Origin: Nitrolancea sp040255925
GTDB lineage: Bacteria > Chloroflexota > Chloroflexia > Thermomicrobiales > Thermomicrobiaceae
Direction of reading: 5' to 3'
Assembly: GCA_040255925.1 (NCBI GenBank)
Contig: JBDZVX010000013.1
Span: forward strand, 1 to 31,949
Length of the DNA stretch: 31,949 nt
Position numbers and translations under genes: made by a program. Positions 1-7,737 of the stretch are shown here, one piece after another (position 1 is the first letter of the stretch; the number at the start of each line of letters is the position of its first letter). The notes beneath the pieces are model-generated. The model was not told where the DNA came from. It did not search any database and worked only from the letters and a program-made list of their open reading frames with translations.

Positions 1-2
1 TC

Positions 3-338
3 ATCATGTCGCCGATCACGCTCGCCATCTACCTGGTCCTCGCTGTGCGCGACTATCGCCGGGATCGGAAGCAAGTACCGCTAGACCGGCGGCGTCATAT
101 CGCCGAAATGGAAGCGGAACTCGGTATCGTGCCGGGAATGCAGGGAACCTGTCGCGCTTGTGGGAATCCATTGCAGATCGGTGCGGACTATTGCGCCTTC
201 TGCGGAGCGACGGCTGTCGAGACGCCCCAGATCTGCCCGGCCTGCGCCACGGTCGCCTTGCCGGGCGCGATCTTTTGCCCGGAGTGCCGCGCGCGGCTCG
301 ATACCTCGGCCAAGGACGACGATCGCCAGCCGGTGTAG
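3..338 (+). CDS. Double zinc-ribbon membrane protein, C-terminal part (5' end outside window)
   Basis: The frame is open to the left edge, so this is the 3' part of a longer gene; the ATG at position 6 is probably internal. The visible protein has the end of a hydrophobic helix, a basic stretch, a short helical linker ending AEMEAELG, and a double zinc ribbon built from four CxxC pairs (CRAC, CAFC, CPAC, CPEC). It aligns along its whole visible length with the C-terminus of the next gene, where the same hydrophobic helix is the last of several membrane segments. The two are therefore tandem paralogs. Zinc ribbons of this kind bind zinc and often act as small interaction modules. No enzymatic function can be assigned. 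An integral membrane protein with a cytoplasmic zinc ribbon is inference from the paralog. Confidence 0.75.
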   Translation: MMSPITLAIYLVLAVRDYRRDRKQVPLDRRRHIAEMEAELGIVPGMQGTCRACGNPLQIGADYCAFCGATAVETPQICPACATVALPGAIFCPECRARLDTSAKDDDRQPV

Positions 339-435
339 CCTCTTCACTGATCCATGATGGCACGCCGAATGATAGAAACCACTCGTACTCAGCGGCATGG
401 TGCTCATGGATTCGCCGGGTAGGGTGTACGGTCTC

Positions 436-464
436 TTGACCGGGGCCGTCCGGATGGTGATGAT
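436..464 (+). promoter_or_regulatory. Possible sigma-70-type promoter for the zinc-ribbon gene at 571
   Basis: TTGACC (436-441) is followed after 17 bases by GATGAT (459-464). The -35 box matches the consensus at five of six bases and the -10 box at four of six. It would give a leader of about 100 nt before the start at 571. The match is modest and may be chance. Confidence 0.3.
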
Positions 465-570
465 AGGGGCGGAGAGCGTTCGCCAGCAATCGCTTGAATA
501 GGCCTGGAAGGTGCCCGGTCGCGTGGACTCCGGGTGCCGCATTCGTTTTGACGCTGTTCGGAGCGTGTCG

Positions 571-1329
571 ATGAATGAACTGGAACTCGCCCACGGAAAT
601 GACCAGCAGCCCGTGCCCTACCGGCACCAACGGCGCCAACTGATCCTGCTCACCCTGACCTATCTCGGAGCGCTTGGCCTGATCTGGATGGCCGCCCGGC
701 ATATCATGGCCGATTCGTTCTATTACGACCGGTTTTGGTATGAGTCCGATCGCTCGGAAACGCTGGCGACCCTTGGGGGAACCTTGCTTCTGGCTGAACT
801 GCTGCTCGTGCTGGTCACCGACTGGCGGGGATTCACGACGCTCCGCGGGAGGCTGAACTGGCATCGGCTGACTCCGGCCGCCTGGGTCCTTGGGCTCATG
901 GTGATCTTCCTCCTGTTCGGCCTCTTCCCGTTTGTGGTGTTTGGGCCGTTGTTGGCGTTCGTGTTCCCCTTGTTCGTCTTCGGTCCCATCTCCGGCTTTC
1001 CGGCTACCCTGGCAATGGCAGCGCTCGGGCTCTACATCGTCCTGTCGATCACCGATCATCGAACGGCGCGTCGTAGAGCGCCGTTGGACCAGGAGCTTCG
1101 CATCGCCGAATTGGAGGCCGAGCTTGGTATCCCACCGGCCACGCGAGGCAACTGCCGGGATTGCGCCAAGCCGCTGCAACTGGGAGCGCACTTCTGCGCC
1201 TACTGCCGGACGCCGGTTGTACCGAAGCTGCGAATCTGTCCGTCCTGCGAGGCCACGGCCTTGCCCGACGCGGCCTGGTGCCCGAAGTGCGGCATGGCGC
1301 TGGATGGCACGACATCCTTGCAGGCGTGA
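571..1329 (+). CDS. Multi-pass membrane protein with C-terminal double zinc ribbon
   Basis: A 252-residue protein. The ATG at 571 is preferred to an upstream in-frame ATG at 511 because GGAG (560-563) lies 7 bases before it and the extra residues have no family character. Two hydrophobic segments lie in the first 90 residues (around LILLTLTYLGALGLIW and LATLGGTLLLAELLLVLV). A long Phe/Leu/Gly-rich stretch at about residues 110-165 can make two or three more. After a basic linker come four CxxC pairs (CRDC, CAYC, CPSC, CPKC), a double zinc ribbon facing the cytoplasm if the positive-inside rule holds. It is a paralog of the truncated gene to the left, in the same orientation, with 232 bp between them. 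The function is unknown. The zinc ribbon and membrane segments are seen directly; any sensing or scaffold role would be speculation. Confidence 0.8.
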   Translation: MNELELAHGNDQQPVPYRHQRRQLILLTLTYLGALGLIWMAARHIMADSFYYDRFWYESDRSETLATLGGTLLLAELLLVLVTDWRGFTTLRGRLNWHRLTPAAWVLGLMVIFLLFGLFPFVVFGPLLAFVFPLFVFGPISGFPATLAMAALGLYIVLSITDHRTARRRAPLDQELRIAELEAELGIPPATRGNCRDCAKPLQLGAHFCAYCRTPVVPKLRICPSCEATALPDAAWCPKCGMALDGTTSLQA

Positions 1330-1694
1330 ATCTAGCCGGGACCGGCCGGAAACGCACGGCCTGATGGCGCGGCATCCGCGATAGCTGCCGGGCACGTCCG
1401 GCCTCTTTACGAACTCCTTGCTGGCCGGAGAGCCGACTACCGCCGCGCTGATGGGAAACCGTGCCCGTATCCCAGCCGGGCTCCACGATGAGTCCGGTTA
1501 CATCCTCTGTGACGCGGAAATGAGCCCGCTGGCCTGGCTCAGCGTCGCGATCCTGGTTATGACGCTGGCTGGGCAAGGCGCATCACGCTATCCTCTGACC
1601 GGGATCATTCACCAGGTGCGGCAAGCGGCATCCCAGTCGCCGTCGACACCCTCGGTCGCGCCCCGGCAATTGCTCGCCAAAGGGGAAGGGAGTC
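1330..1694. other. Intergenic region with no convincing gene
   Basis: These 365 bases separate the zinc-ribbon gene from the HAD gene. The open frame crossing it (1418-1825, plus) runs into the HAD gene in another frame, and its Arg-rich C-terminus looks like out-of-frame translation. I see no tRNA, clear promoter or terminator. The purine-rich SD of the HAD gene closes the region. Confidence 0.5.
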
Positions 1695-1697
1695 GTG

Positions 1698-2429
1698 ATG
1701 TCCGCCCCGTGCTCCGCGATTACGCTCGTGACGTTCGATGTTGGCGGGACGTTGCTCACGTTCCGCCCGGATTTGGCGCGCGCCTACGCCGAGGTGCTGT
1801 CCGAGGCAGGCTGCGAGGTTTCTGAAGAGCGGATCTCCGTGGCGCTGGAACGGGAGAACCGGGCCGCCGGGCTGCGCCGTGCCGAGAGCGTCCCACCGGA
1901 TCACCGGGTCAGTGTCAAGGCCGGTAATCGTCGTCGCCAACTCTTCGTCGCCAACGTGCTGCGGGCAGTCGACGTGCCCGAAGAGCGGCTGGATCGCTGC
2001 GCGGCGGCCATACACGCCGCGTTGGACTCGTCGAGAATGTACCAGCCCTACGACGATGCCTTGCCGGTCTTGCGTGCGCTGTGGGAGCGTGGATTGAAAC
2101 TCGGAGCGATTGCCAACACCTGGCCTTCTATGCCACGCATCCTGATGGACTTTGGCTTTGGTGACTATCTCGGGTTTTGGCTGATCTCCGAGTTCGTGGG
2201 CGTCGAAAAGCCGCATCCGGCGATTTTCGAGAAGGCGTTGGAGATCGGCGCCGCCAAACCGGCGCAAGCTATCCACGTCGGCGATGACTACGCGCGGGAT
2301 GTGCTCGGCGCGCGCTCGGTTGGGATGGGTGCGGTGCTGCTCGACCGCTCCGGACAACCGGCGCCGGGTGCGCGAGATAGTGTGCCGGTCATCCAACGGC
2401 TGGATGAACTCTTGGAGATGATCGGGTGA
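1698..2429 (+). CDS. HAD-superfamily hydrolase-like protein with variant motif I
   Basis: A haloacid dehalogenase fold protein of 243 residues, probably a cytoplasmic phosphatase-like enzyme. The start is ATG 1698 (GTG 1695 is in the same frame); the purine run GGGAAGGGAG at 1683-1692 is the SD. Motif I reads TFDVGGTLLTF: the nucleophile Asp is present, but the second Asp, usually the general acid/base, is replaced by Gly. Motif II is the Thr in AIANTW, motif III the Lys in VGVEKPHPAIF, and motif IV the acidic pair in HVGDDYARD. A cap-like helical region lies between motifs I and II. The DxGGT form occurs in HDHD3/REG-2-like HAD proteins, so it may be a family trait rather than damage. The substrate is unknown. 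It converges on the LysM gene downstream. Confidence 0.85.
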   Translation: MSAPCSAITLVTFDVGGTLLTFRPDLARAYAEVLSEAGCEVSEERISVALERENRAAGLRRAESVPPDHRVSVKAGNRRRQLFVANVLRAVDVPEERLDRCAAAIHAALDSSRMYQPYDDALPVLRALWERGLKLGAIANTWPSMPRILMDFGFGDYLGFWLISEFVGVEKPHPAIFEKALEIGAAKPAQAIHVGDDYARDVLGARSVGMGAVLLDRSGQPAPGARDSVPVIQRLDELLEMIG

Positions 2430-2468
2430 GGGCTGTCGGCCGCTCATGCCTCCCATAAACAAGGAACC

Positions 2469-2492
2469 GGGGCCGTCTGGTTTGACGACCCC
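2469..2492. terminator. Hairpin between convergent genes, likely terminator
   Basis: GGGG-c-CGTC (2469-2477) pairs with GACG-a-CCCC (2484-2492) around a 6-base loop, with a single mismatch. It lies between the HAD gene (ending 2429, plus) and the LysM gene (ending 2573, minus). Read on minus, the stem is followed by the T-rich run GGTTCCTTGTTTATG, so it best suits the LysM transcript. Confidence 0.45.
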
Positions 2493-2572
2493 AGTTGGAC
2501 AATGGCTTGGCGCAGGGGGACTGGCGACCAAGCCTCCACGCATGGTTGACGGCACGGGGCGCCGGGAATGGC

Positions 2573-3484
2573 CTAACTCGGAGGTGGCGTCCCATACCAG
2601 TTGATGTATTTGCGGATCGACTCGACACTCGCGACGTACTGCTCGGTATCGGGCAGCATGCCGTGGTTCTCGACGCTATAGAGTCCCTGATAGTAGGCCG
2701 CGATCAACGTGTTGTCATCACTGGCCCGGTCAGCCAACCAGCGGAGGAACGCCGTACCGGCCACGATGTTGTCGGATACGCTGTCCTCAACGTTGAGGGT
2801 CGTACCGACGAGGTTGTCGGAAACCCAGGCTGCGGTCTCCGGCATCAGCTGCATTACGCCGACCGCGCCAGCTGAACTCACCGCACCTTGCTGCCAGCCG
2901 CTCTCCTGCCAGGCCAGCGCCTGGACAAGGCTCGGGTCAAGCCCGTAGCTCGCGGCGACATCGGCAAGCATCCAGCCCACCTGGTCGCGTGTGACGTCAC
3001 TGACTGGGGCCGGTGCGCTGGCAGTGATGGTGCTGGAGCCGCCTCCGGTACCACCCGCCTCCGGGACGTTCACCACGTCGCCGATACGGATCATGCCGGG
3101 ATCACTGATCTGGGGGTTGGCCGACAAAAGCTGCTCGACAGTGGAGCCGATGTGACTCGCTATGTCCCAAAGCGAATCACCGGACGCCACGGTATACGTT
3201 GCCGACGTGACTGATGGGGTCGACGCGTAGGAGAACTGGTCCCCACCGGCGGCCGGAATGGCGATGTCCTCTCCAATGAAAATTGTGTTCGGATCGGCGA
3301 TGCCGTTGTATCTGGCGAGGGTTTTGAGGGATACCCCGTAGATTTCCGCAATTTCGCTCAGCGTGTCCCCTGGCTGAATCTGATGCGATTGGGCTGCGCT
3401 TGCCGGCAGTACCAAGGCCATCGTGACCATAGGTATGATCCCTGCCGTGGCGGCGATCCGGCGCCATTTACCCTTCCAGGTCAT
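2573..3484 (-). CDS. Secreted LysM-repeat lytic transglycosylase (SLT domain)
   Basis: A 303-residue exported peptidoglycan-active protein. The N-terminus has basic residues, a hydrophobic core and an Ala-x-Ala-type site (LVLPASAAQ), a Sec signal peptide. Two LysM domains follow: one from QIQPGDTLSEIAEIYG to about IGEDIAIP, the other from YTVASGDSLWDIASHIG to IGDVVNVP. They bind N-acetylglucosamine in glycan. The C-terminal 130 residues are an SLT domain with the catalytic Glu in AWQESGW and the conserved GVMQLMPETA, so it should cleave glycan strands to anhydro-muropeptides. The start at 3484 is preferred to the ATG at 3505: the sequence GGAAGGGA lies about 9 bases before it, and the signal peptide then begins normally. 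A promoter is visible upstream at 3544-3572. The gene appears monocistronic. Confidence 0.92.
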   Translation of the reverse strand: MTWKGKWRRIAATAGIIPMVTMALVLPASAAQSHQIQPGDTLSEIAEIYGVSLKTLARYNGIADPNTIFIGEDIAIPAAGGDQFSYASTPSVTSATYTVASGDSLWDIASHIGSTVEQLLSANPQISDPGMIRIGDVVNVPEAGGTGGGSSTITASAPAPVSDVTRDQVGWMLADVAASYGLDPSLVQALAWQESGWQQGAVSSAGAVGVMQLMPETAAWVSDNLVGTTLNVEDSVSDNIVAGTAFLRWLADRASDDNTLIAAYYQGLYSVENHGMLPDTEQYVASVESIRKYINWYGTPPPS

Positions 3485-3941
3485 TCGTCCAGTTCCCTTC
3501 CACATGTCCCGGCGCTGACCAGATCAGGTTTTAATACGTACAGAGTGTACATACACAACCTTGTGGTGTCAAACGTTGCCTCAATGTCAACATCGTTTCC
3601 GGTCACCATGGGCCATGTCCCCGAAGGCATGGTTTCGCGCGCGGTGACAACGATTTTCTTGGGCCGTCGTGACGGAATGTCAGGGAATGGCTGTGCGCTG
3701 AATGGGCCATACCGGGTGTCTCATCTCGTTTTGCGGCAGCCATCAAGCGGAAGTTGGGTGACCGTCGTCATTCTCTCGCCACGGGTCGCCGATCGCGATC
3801 ATTGGTGCTTACCCGATCGCGCCGAACGACGTGATTCGACGCCGATCCTCGGTCTTTCTGGATTGGCAGCGCGGAGCCCGATCGTGATGAAATTGAGGGT
3901 ATTCTCCCGTGATGTACGTTGACGTTCGCGAAGGCAGGATG
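3485..3941. other. Divergent intergenic region between LysM gene and hyuA
   Basis: Besides the minus-strand promoter at 3544-3572, nothing clear is seen in these 457 bases. The plus-strand frame crossing it (3383-3922) starts inside the LysM gene and has no family features. No convincing plus-strand promoter for hyuA could be picked out by eye. Confidence 0.5.
3544..3572 (-). promoter_or_regulatory. Strong sigma-70-type promoter for the LysM transglycosylase
   Basis: On minus, a perfect TTGACA -35 box (3567-3572) is separated by exactly 17 bases from TACACT (3544-3549), which matches the -10 consensus at four of six. It sits about 60 bases before the chosen start at 3484. The spacer contains an inverted repeat, CACAA-CC-TTGTG (3554-3565), where a repressor or activator could bind. 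The promoter call is from sequence; the operator idea is inference. Confidence 0.65.
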
Positions 3942-5945
3942 ATGGAACGGCTGGTTGGGGTCGATACCGGGGGCACATTTACCGATTTCGTCCTGATCCA
4001 GAATGGCCAAGTCCGGGTCCACAAGGTGCTTTCGACGCCCGATGATCCGGCTCGGGCCATCCTACAAGGGCTGGCCGATCTCGGGGTTGAGCGGGATCTA
4101 ACCGCGCTGGTCCACGGCTCGACTGTCGCGACCAATGCCGTGCTGGAACGGAAGGGTGCGCGCACCGGGCTGATTACGACGGCCGGGTTCCGCGACGTGC
4201 TGGAGATCGGACGGCAGACGCGCCCGAAGCTCTACGATCTCCGCGTCCAGAAGGAGCCGCCGCTGGTGCCGCGTTCGCTCCGGGTCGAGGTGGTTGAGCG
4301 GCTTGATGAGCGCGGTGGGGTGCTGGTGCCGCTGGATCTGGCGTCCGTGGAGTCCGCGATCCAGCCGCTGAAGGCGGCGGCGGTTGAGTCGGTCGCGGTC
4401 TGCCTCCTCTTCAGCTTCGCGAACCCCGCGCATGAGCGTGCGGTCACGGAAGAGGCACGGGCGGCAGGCTTCCACGTCTCGGCATCGTATGAAGTCCTGC
4501 CGGAGTTCCGAGAGTACGAGCGGACCAGCACCGTCGTCTTGAACGCCTACGTCGGCCGGTTGATGGATGGGTATCTGGACCGGTTGCGGTCTGCGCTCCC
4601 GGCCGGCACGACGCTTCGGATCATGCAATCCAACGGCGGCTCAATCTCGGCTGAGACGGCCAGGCGTGAGGCGGCCAGGACGCTTCTCTCCGGTCCGGCA
4701 GGCGGCGTGGTCGGCGCCGCCTTCGTGGCGGATGCCTCCGGATTTTCCCAGGCGATCGGTTTCGATATGGGTGGCACGTCCACCGATGTCGCGCTGATCG
4801 ACGGGGCGATCACCGAGACGACCGACGGGATGATCGCCGGTTTACCGATCAAGCTTCCGATGATCGACATCAATACGGTAGGGGCGGGCGGCGGCAGCAT
4901 CGCCTGGTTCGATGCCGGTGGCGCGTTGCGGGTGGGCCCCGTGTCAGCCGGTGCCGATCCGGGACCCGCCGCCTATGGGCGCGGGTCTGAGCCGACCGTG
5001 ACCGATGCCAACGTGGTCCTGGGGCGGTTGATCCCGGAGACGTTCCTTGGCGGCACGATGGCGCTCGATGTCGAACGGGCGCGCCGGTCGCTGGCGGAGA
5101 TTGTTGAGCGCCTGGGAACGACGCCCGAAGATGCCGCGCTCGGGATCATCCGGATCGTCAACGCGAATATGGAGGCGGCGATCCGGGTCATCTCGGTCGA
5201 ACGGGGACACGATCCGCGACGATTTACGCTGGTGGCCTTCGGCGGCGCCGGTCCGCTCCACGCCTGCGAGCTGGCGGCCTCGCTCCGCATCCCGCGTGTC
5301 CTGATTCCCGGCTCGCCGGGCGTTCTTTCAGCGCTCGGCATGCTGGTGGCCGATATCATCAAGGACTACGTGCAAACGATCATGGTAACCGCCGACGAGG
5401 CGGTGGAGGCCGTCGAGCCGGTCTTTGCCCAACTTGAAGCTTCGGGGCTGGCGGATCTAGTTACAGAGGGCCTGGCTGAGTCGGAGATCGCCATCGAACG
5501 CTACCTCGATCTTCGGTACTGGGGTCAGTCATACGAACTGGTTGTCCCGTTCGAGGGGAGTATTCCCGGCGCGGTGGAGGCGTTCCATGCCGCGCACGAA
5601 CGCCGGTTCGGCTACGCCGATCGATCGGAGCGGGTGCAGGTCGTCAATGCCCGCGTGAAGGCCCGTGGGGTGACTCAGCGGCCGGCGGCCGAACAGTTGG
5701 CGGCGGTGGCCGGCGCGGTTCCGGAGCCGATCGCGGTCCGCCCGGTGGTCTTCGATAGCCCGGATGGTATCGTGGCACTCGATACACCGATCTATCGGCG
5801 GACGACATTGTCTCCAGGAGTCGCATTCACCGGTCCGGCAATCGTCGCACAGTACGACACCACGACGGTCCTGCCACCGGGCTGGCGAGCGACGATCGAC
5901 GCTACCGGAAGCTTGATCGCCGAGCCGCGAGAAGAGGAGTGGTAG
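3942..5945 (+). CDS. hyuA: Hydantoinase/oxoprolinase family protein, subunit A
   Basis: A 667-residue member of the HyuA / 5-oxoprolinase / acetone carboxylase family, ATP-dependent enzymes that open or carboxylate small ring or ketone substrates. The N-terminus LVGVDTGGTFTDFVL is the ASKHA-type phosphate-binding loop of the Hydant_A_N domain. Further conserved segments are LVHGSTVATNAVLERKGA, GFDMGGTSTDVALIDG, the Gly-rich GAGGGSIAWFD, and SAGADPGPAAYGRG with GGAGPLHACELA. Four ATG/GTG codons cluster at the start (3909, 3912, 3939, 3942). The one at 3942 gives the usual short N-terminus and an AAGG (3931-3934) at 7 bases. The partner hyuB begins 4 bases after the stop, so the two should form one complex. 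The substrate (hydantoin, N-methylhydantoin, 5-oxoproline or other) cannot be read from sequence. Confidence 0.93.
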   Translation: MERLVGVDTGGTFTDFVLIQNGQVRVHKVLSTPDDPARAILQGLADLGVERDLTALVHGSTVATNAVLERKGARTGLITTAGFRDVLEIGRQTRPKLYDLRVQKEPPLVPRSLRVEVVERLDERGGVLVPLDLASVESAIQPLKAAAVESVAVCLLFSFANPAHERAVTEEARAAGFHVSASYEVLPEFREYERTSTVVLNAYVGRLMDGYLDRLRSALPAGTTLRIMQSNGGSISAETARREAARTLLSGPAGGVVGAAFVADASGFSQAIGFDMGGTSTDVALIDGAITETTDGMIAGLPIKLPMIDINTVGAGGGSIAWFDAGGALRVGPVSAGADPGPAAYGRGSEPTVTDANVVLGRLIPETFLGGTMALDVERARRSLAEIVERLGTTPEDAALGIIRIVNANMEAAIRVISVERGHDPRRFTLVAFGGAGPLHACELAASLRIPRVLIPGSPGVLSALGMLVADIIKDYVQTIMVTADEAVEAVEPVFAQLEASGLADLVTEGLAESEIAIERYLDLRYWGQSYELVVPFEGSIPGAVEAFHAAHERRFGYADRSERVQVVNARVKARGVTQRPAAEQLAAVAGAVPEPIAVRPVVFDSPDGIVALDTPIYRRTTLSPGVAFTGPAIVAQYDTTTVLPPGWRATIDATGSLIAEPREEEW

Positions 5946-5949
5946 GCTC

Positions 5950-7560
5950 ATGGAAATTGAGGACATGCCGGGCGTCGATCCGGTCAGCCTGGAGATCTTC
6001 CGGGGCGCCCTGACCGCGATTGCCGAAGAGATGGGCGTCGTCCTGGCTCGTAGCGGCTATTCGCCCAATATCAAGGAGCGGCGTGACTTCTCCTGCGCGC
6101 TCTTCGACCGCCGTGGGCGGCTAGCCGCTCAGGCTGCGCACATCCCGGTGCATCTCGGCTCGATGCCCGACTCGGTCGCGGCGGCGCTGGCGGCATTCGA
6201 CCGGTTCGCGCCCGGCGACGTGATCGCGCTGAACGATCCCTTCCTCGGCGGCACGCACCTGCCGGATATCACGCTGATCTCGCCGATCTTCATCACGATC
6301 GCCGGTGAACAACGGCTCACGGGCTTTACCGCCAGCCGCGCTCACCATGCCGATATCGGAGGAGTATCGGCCGGTTCGATGCCGGTGGCGACCGAGATCT
6401 ATCAGGAAGGGCTGATCATCCCGCCGGTCAAGCTCTGGGAGCGGGGCCAGCCGAACCAGGCGGCATTGACGCTGCTGCTCCGCAACGTGCGCACACCGGG
6501 TGAGCGCCGGGGAGACCTGGTGGCGCAGGTCGCGGCCAATCGCACCGGCGAGCGGCGGCTGCGCGAGCTCATCGAGCGCTCCGGACTGGAGACGGTGGAA
6601 GCCCATATCGATGCCTTGATCGCCTACGCCGAGCGGATTACCCGTGCGACTCTTTCCGCGATTCCGGATGGGGTCTACCGGTTCAGTGACCGGCTGGATG
6701 ATGATGGACTGACCGATGAACCGGTTGAGATCGCCGTGACCGTGACGGTACGGGGCGGCGAGATGTCGGTCGATTTCACCGGCAGTGGCCCGGAGGCGCG
6801 GGGGAGCGTCAACGCGGTTGCCGCCGTCACGAAGTCGGTGGTCTACTACGCCGTTCGCTGCCTGATGCCGGAGGACGCGCCCGCGAACGCCGGTACGTTC
6901 GCGCCGGTCACGGTCATCGCTCCCGCCGGGACGGTGGTGAATGCCCGCCCGCCACGGGCGGTGGCCGGCGGGAATGTCGAGACGTCCCAGCGGATCGTCG
7001 ATGTCGTGTTCGGCGCGCTGGCGCAGGCGTTGCCGGAGGTGATCCCGGCCGCCAGCCAGGGTACGATGAACAACCTCACCGCGGGCGGTATCGACCCCCG
7101 GACCGGAGGGCCGTTCACGTATTACGAAACAATGGCCGGCGGCATGGGTGCCCGTCCCGGACTCGACGGGCTCTCCGGCGTCCAAACCCACATGACCAAT
7201 ACGTTGAACACCCCGGTCGAAGCGCTCGAATACGCCTATCCGATGCGGATCACCGCCTACCGCCTGCGGGATGGCTCGGGAGGTGCCGGGGAGTCGCGTG
7301 GCGGAGATGGACTGGTGCGGGAGATCGCGTTCGAGGCACCTACCGATGTGACATTGCTGACCGAGCGGCGCCGTCTGGCACCTTACGGTCTCCACGGCGG
7401 CGAGCCGGGCGCGCGAGGAGAGAACATCCTGATCCGAGATGGGAAAGAAATCCGTCTCCCGGGCAAAGTCCACGTCACCGTCAACCCCGGCGACCGGCTT
7501 TCGATCCGCTCCCCTGGTGGGGGTGGCTGGGGGAGAGCGGGAGACGAATGTGATCCATAA
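5950..7560 (+). CDS. hyuB: Hydantoinase B/oxoprolinase family protein, subunit B
   Basis: A 536-residue HyuB-type subunit, partner of the preceding hyuA in an ATP-dependent ring-opening amidohydrolase. Family segments visible are DPVSLEIFRGALTAIAEEMG at the start, SPNIKERRDFSCALFD, HIPVHLGSMPDSV, GDVIALNDPFLGGTHLPDITL, the His-rich ASRAHHADIGG, and the C-terminal GAGESRGGDGLVREI and SPGGGGWG. Length is normal for the family. The ATG at 5950 has the SD GAGGAG at 5934-5939, inside the end of hyuA, consistent with translational coupling. The gene ends exactly where base composition drops and a 12-bp repeat begins. Complex formation with HyuA is family knowledge; the substrate is undetermined. 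Confidence 0.93.
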   Translation: MEIEDMPGVDPVSLEIFRGALTAIAEEMGVVLARSGYSPNIKERRDFSCALFDRRGRLAAQAAHIPVHLGSMPDSVAAALAAFDRFAPGDVIALNDPFLGGTHLPDITLISPIFITIAGEQRLTGFTASRAHHADIGGVSAGSMPVATEIYQEGLIIPPVKLWERGQPNQAALTLLLRNVRTPGERRGDLVAQVAANRTGERRLRELIERSGLETVEAHIDALIAYAERITRATLSAIPDGVYRFSDRLDDDGLTDEPVEIAVTVTVRGGEMSVDFTGSGPEARGSVNAVAAVTKSVVYYAVRCLMPEDAPANAGTFAPVTVIAPAGTVVNARPPRAVAGGNVETSQRIVDVVFGALAQALPEVIPAASQGTMNNLTAGGIDPRTGGPFTYYETMAGGMGARPGLDGLSGVQTHMTNTLNTPVEALEYAYPMRITAYRLRDGSGGAGESRGGDGLVREIAFEAPTDVTLLTERRRLAPYGLHGGEPGARGENILIRDGKEIRLPGKVHVTVNPGDRLSIRSPGGGGWGRAGDECDP

Positions 7561-7583
7561 GATCTGTCATCAAGATCTGTCAT
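7559..7583 (+). repeat. 12-bp direct repeat at the edge of the AT-rich island
   Basis: AAGATCTGTCAT occurs at 7559-7570 and again at 7572-7583, a tandem copy with one base between. The first copy starts in the hyuB stop codon. It marks the switch from GC-rich to clearly AT-richer DNA. No second partner was noticed on the far side of the island. Confidence 0.8.
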
Positions 7584-7684
7584 TGCCGGTACTGTCACGT
7601 CTTCGCTTTAGAGAGTGTTTTACGTATCAGAAGTTCATGTGCGCACGGTATCATTTCGGCGTAAAAAACAGTGAGCGATCACGG

Positions 7685-7690
7685 TATAAT
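7685..7690 (+). promoter_or_regulatory. Consensus -10 box ahead of the orphan gene
   Basis: A perfect TATAAT lies 48 bases before the TTG start at 7738, within an AT-rich stretch. No good -35 box is found 16-18 bases upstream (the spot reads TAAAAA), so promoter activity is only plausible. Confidence 0.4.
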
Positions 7691-7737
7691 AAATTAATAG
7701 AGAGCGTCTAACCTGTGTAGGATCAGGAGAGAATGCG

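Noticed and set aside
424..435. 12-base match (inverted) between 424-435 and the region near 16990
   Set aside because: Dozens of 12-base matches are expected by chance in 32 kb; the surroundings do not align.
16..1395. 459-residue open frame on minus across the zinc-ribbon genes
   Set aside because: It lies antisense to two paralogous genes whose zinc-ribbon pattern is conserved; its own translation is Arg/Pro/Gln-rich with no motif or SD.
1418..1825. 135-residue plus frame before the HAD gene
   Set aside because: It overlaps the HAD gene by more than 100 bases in another frame, has no SD, and ends in out-of-frame Arg/Gly-rich sequence.
3939..5945. hyuA start at the GTG at 3909
   Set aside because: It adds 11 residues without family similarity; the ATG at 3942 gives the usual short N-terminus before the GVDTGGTFTD loop.
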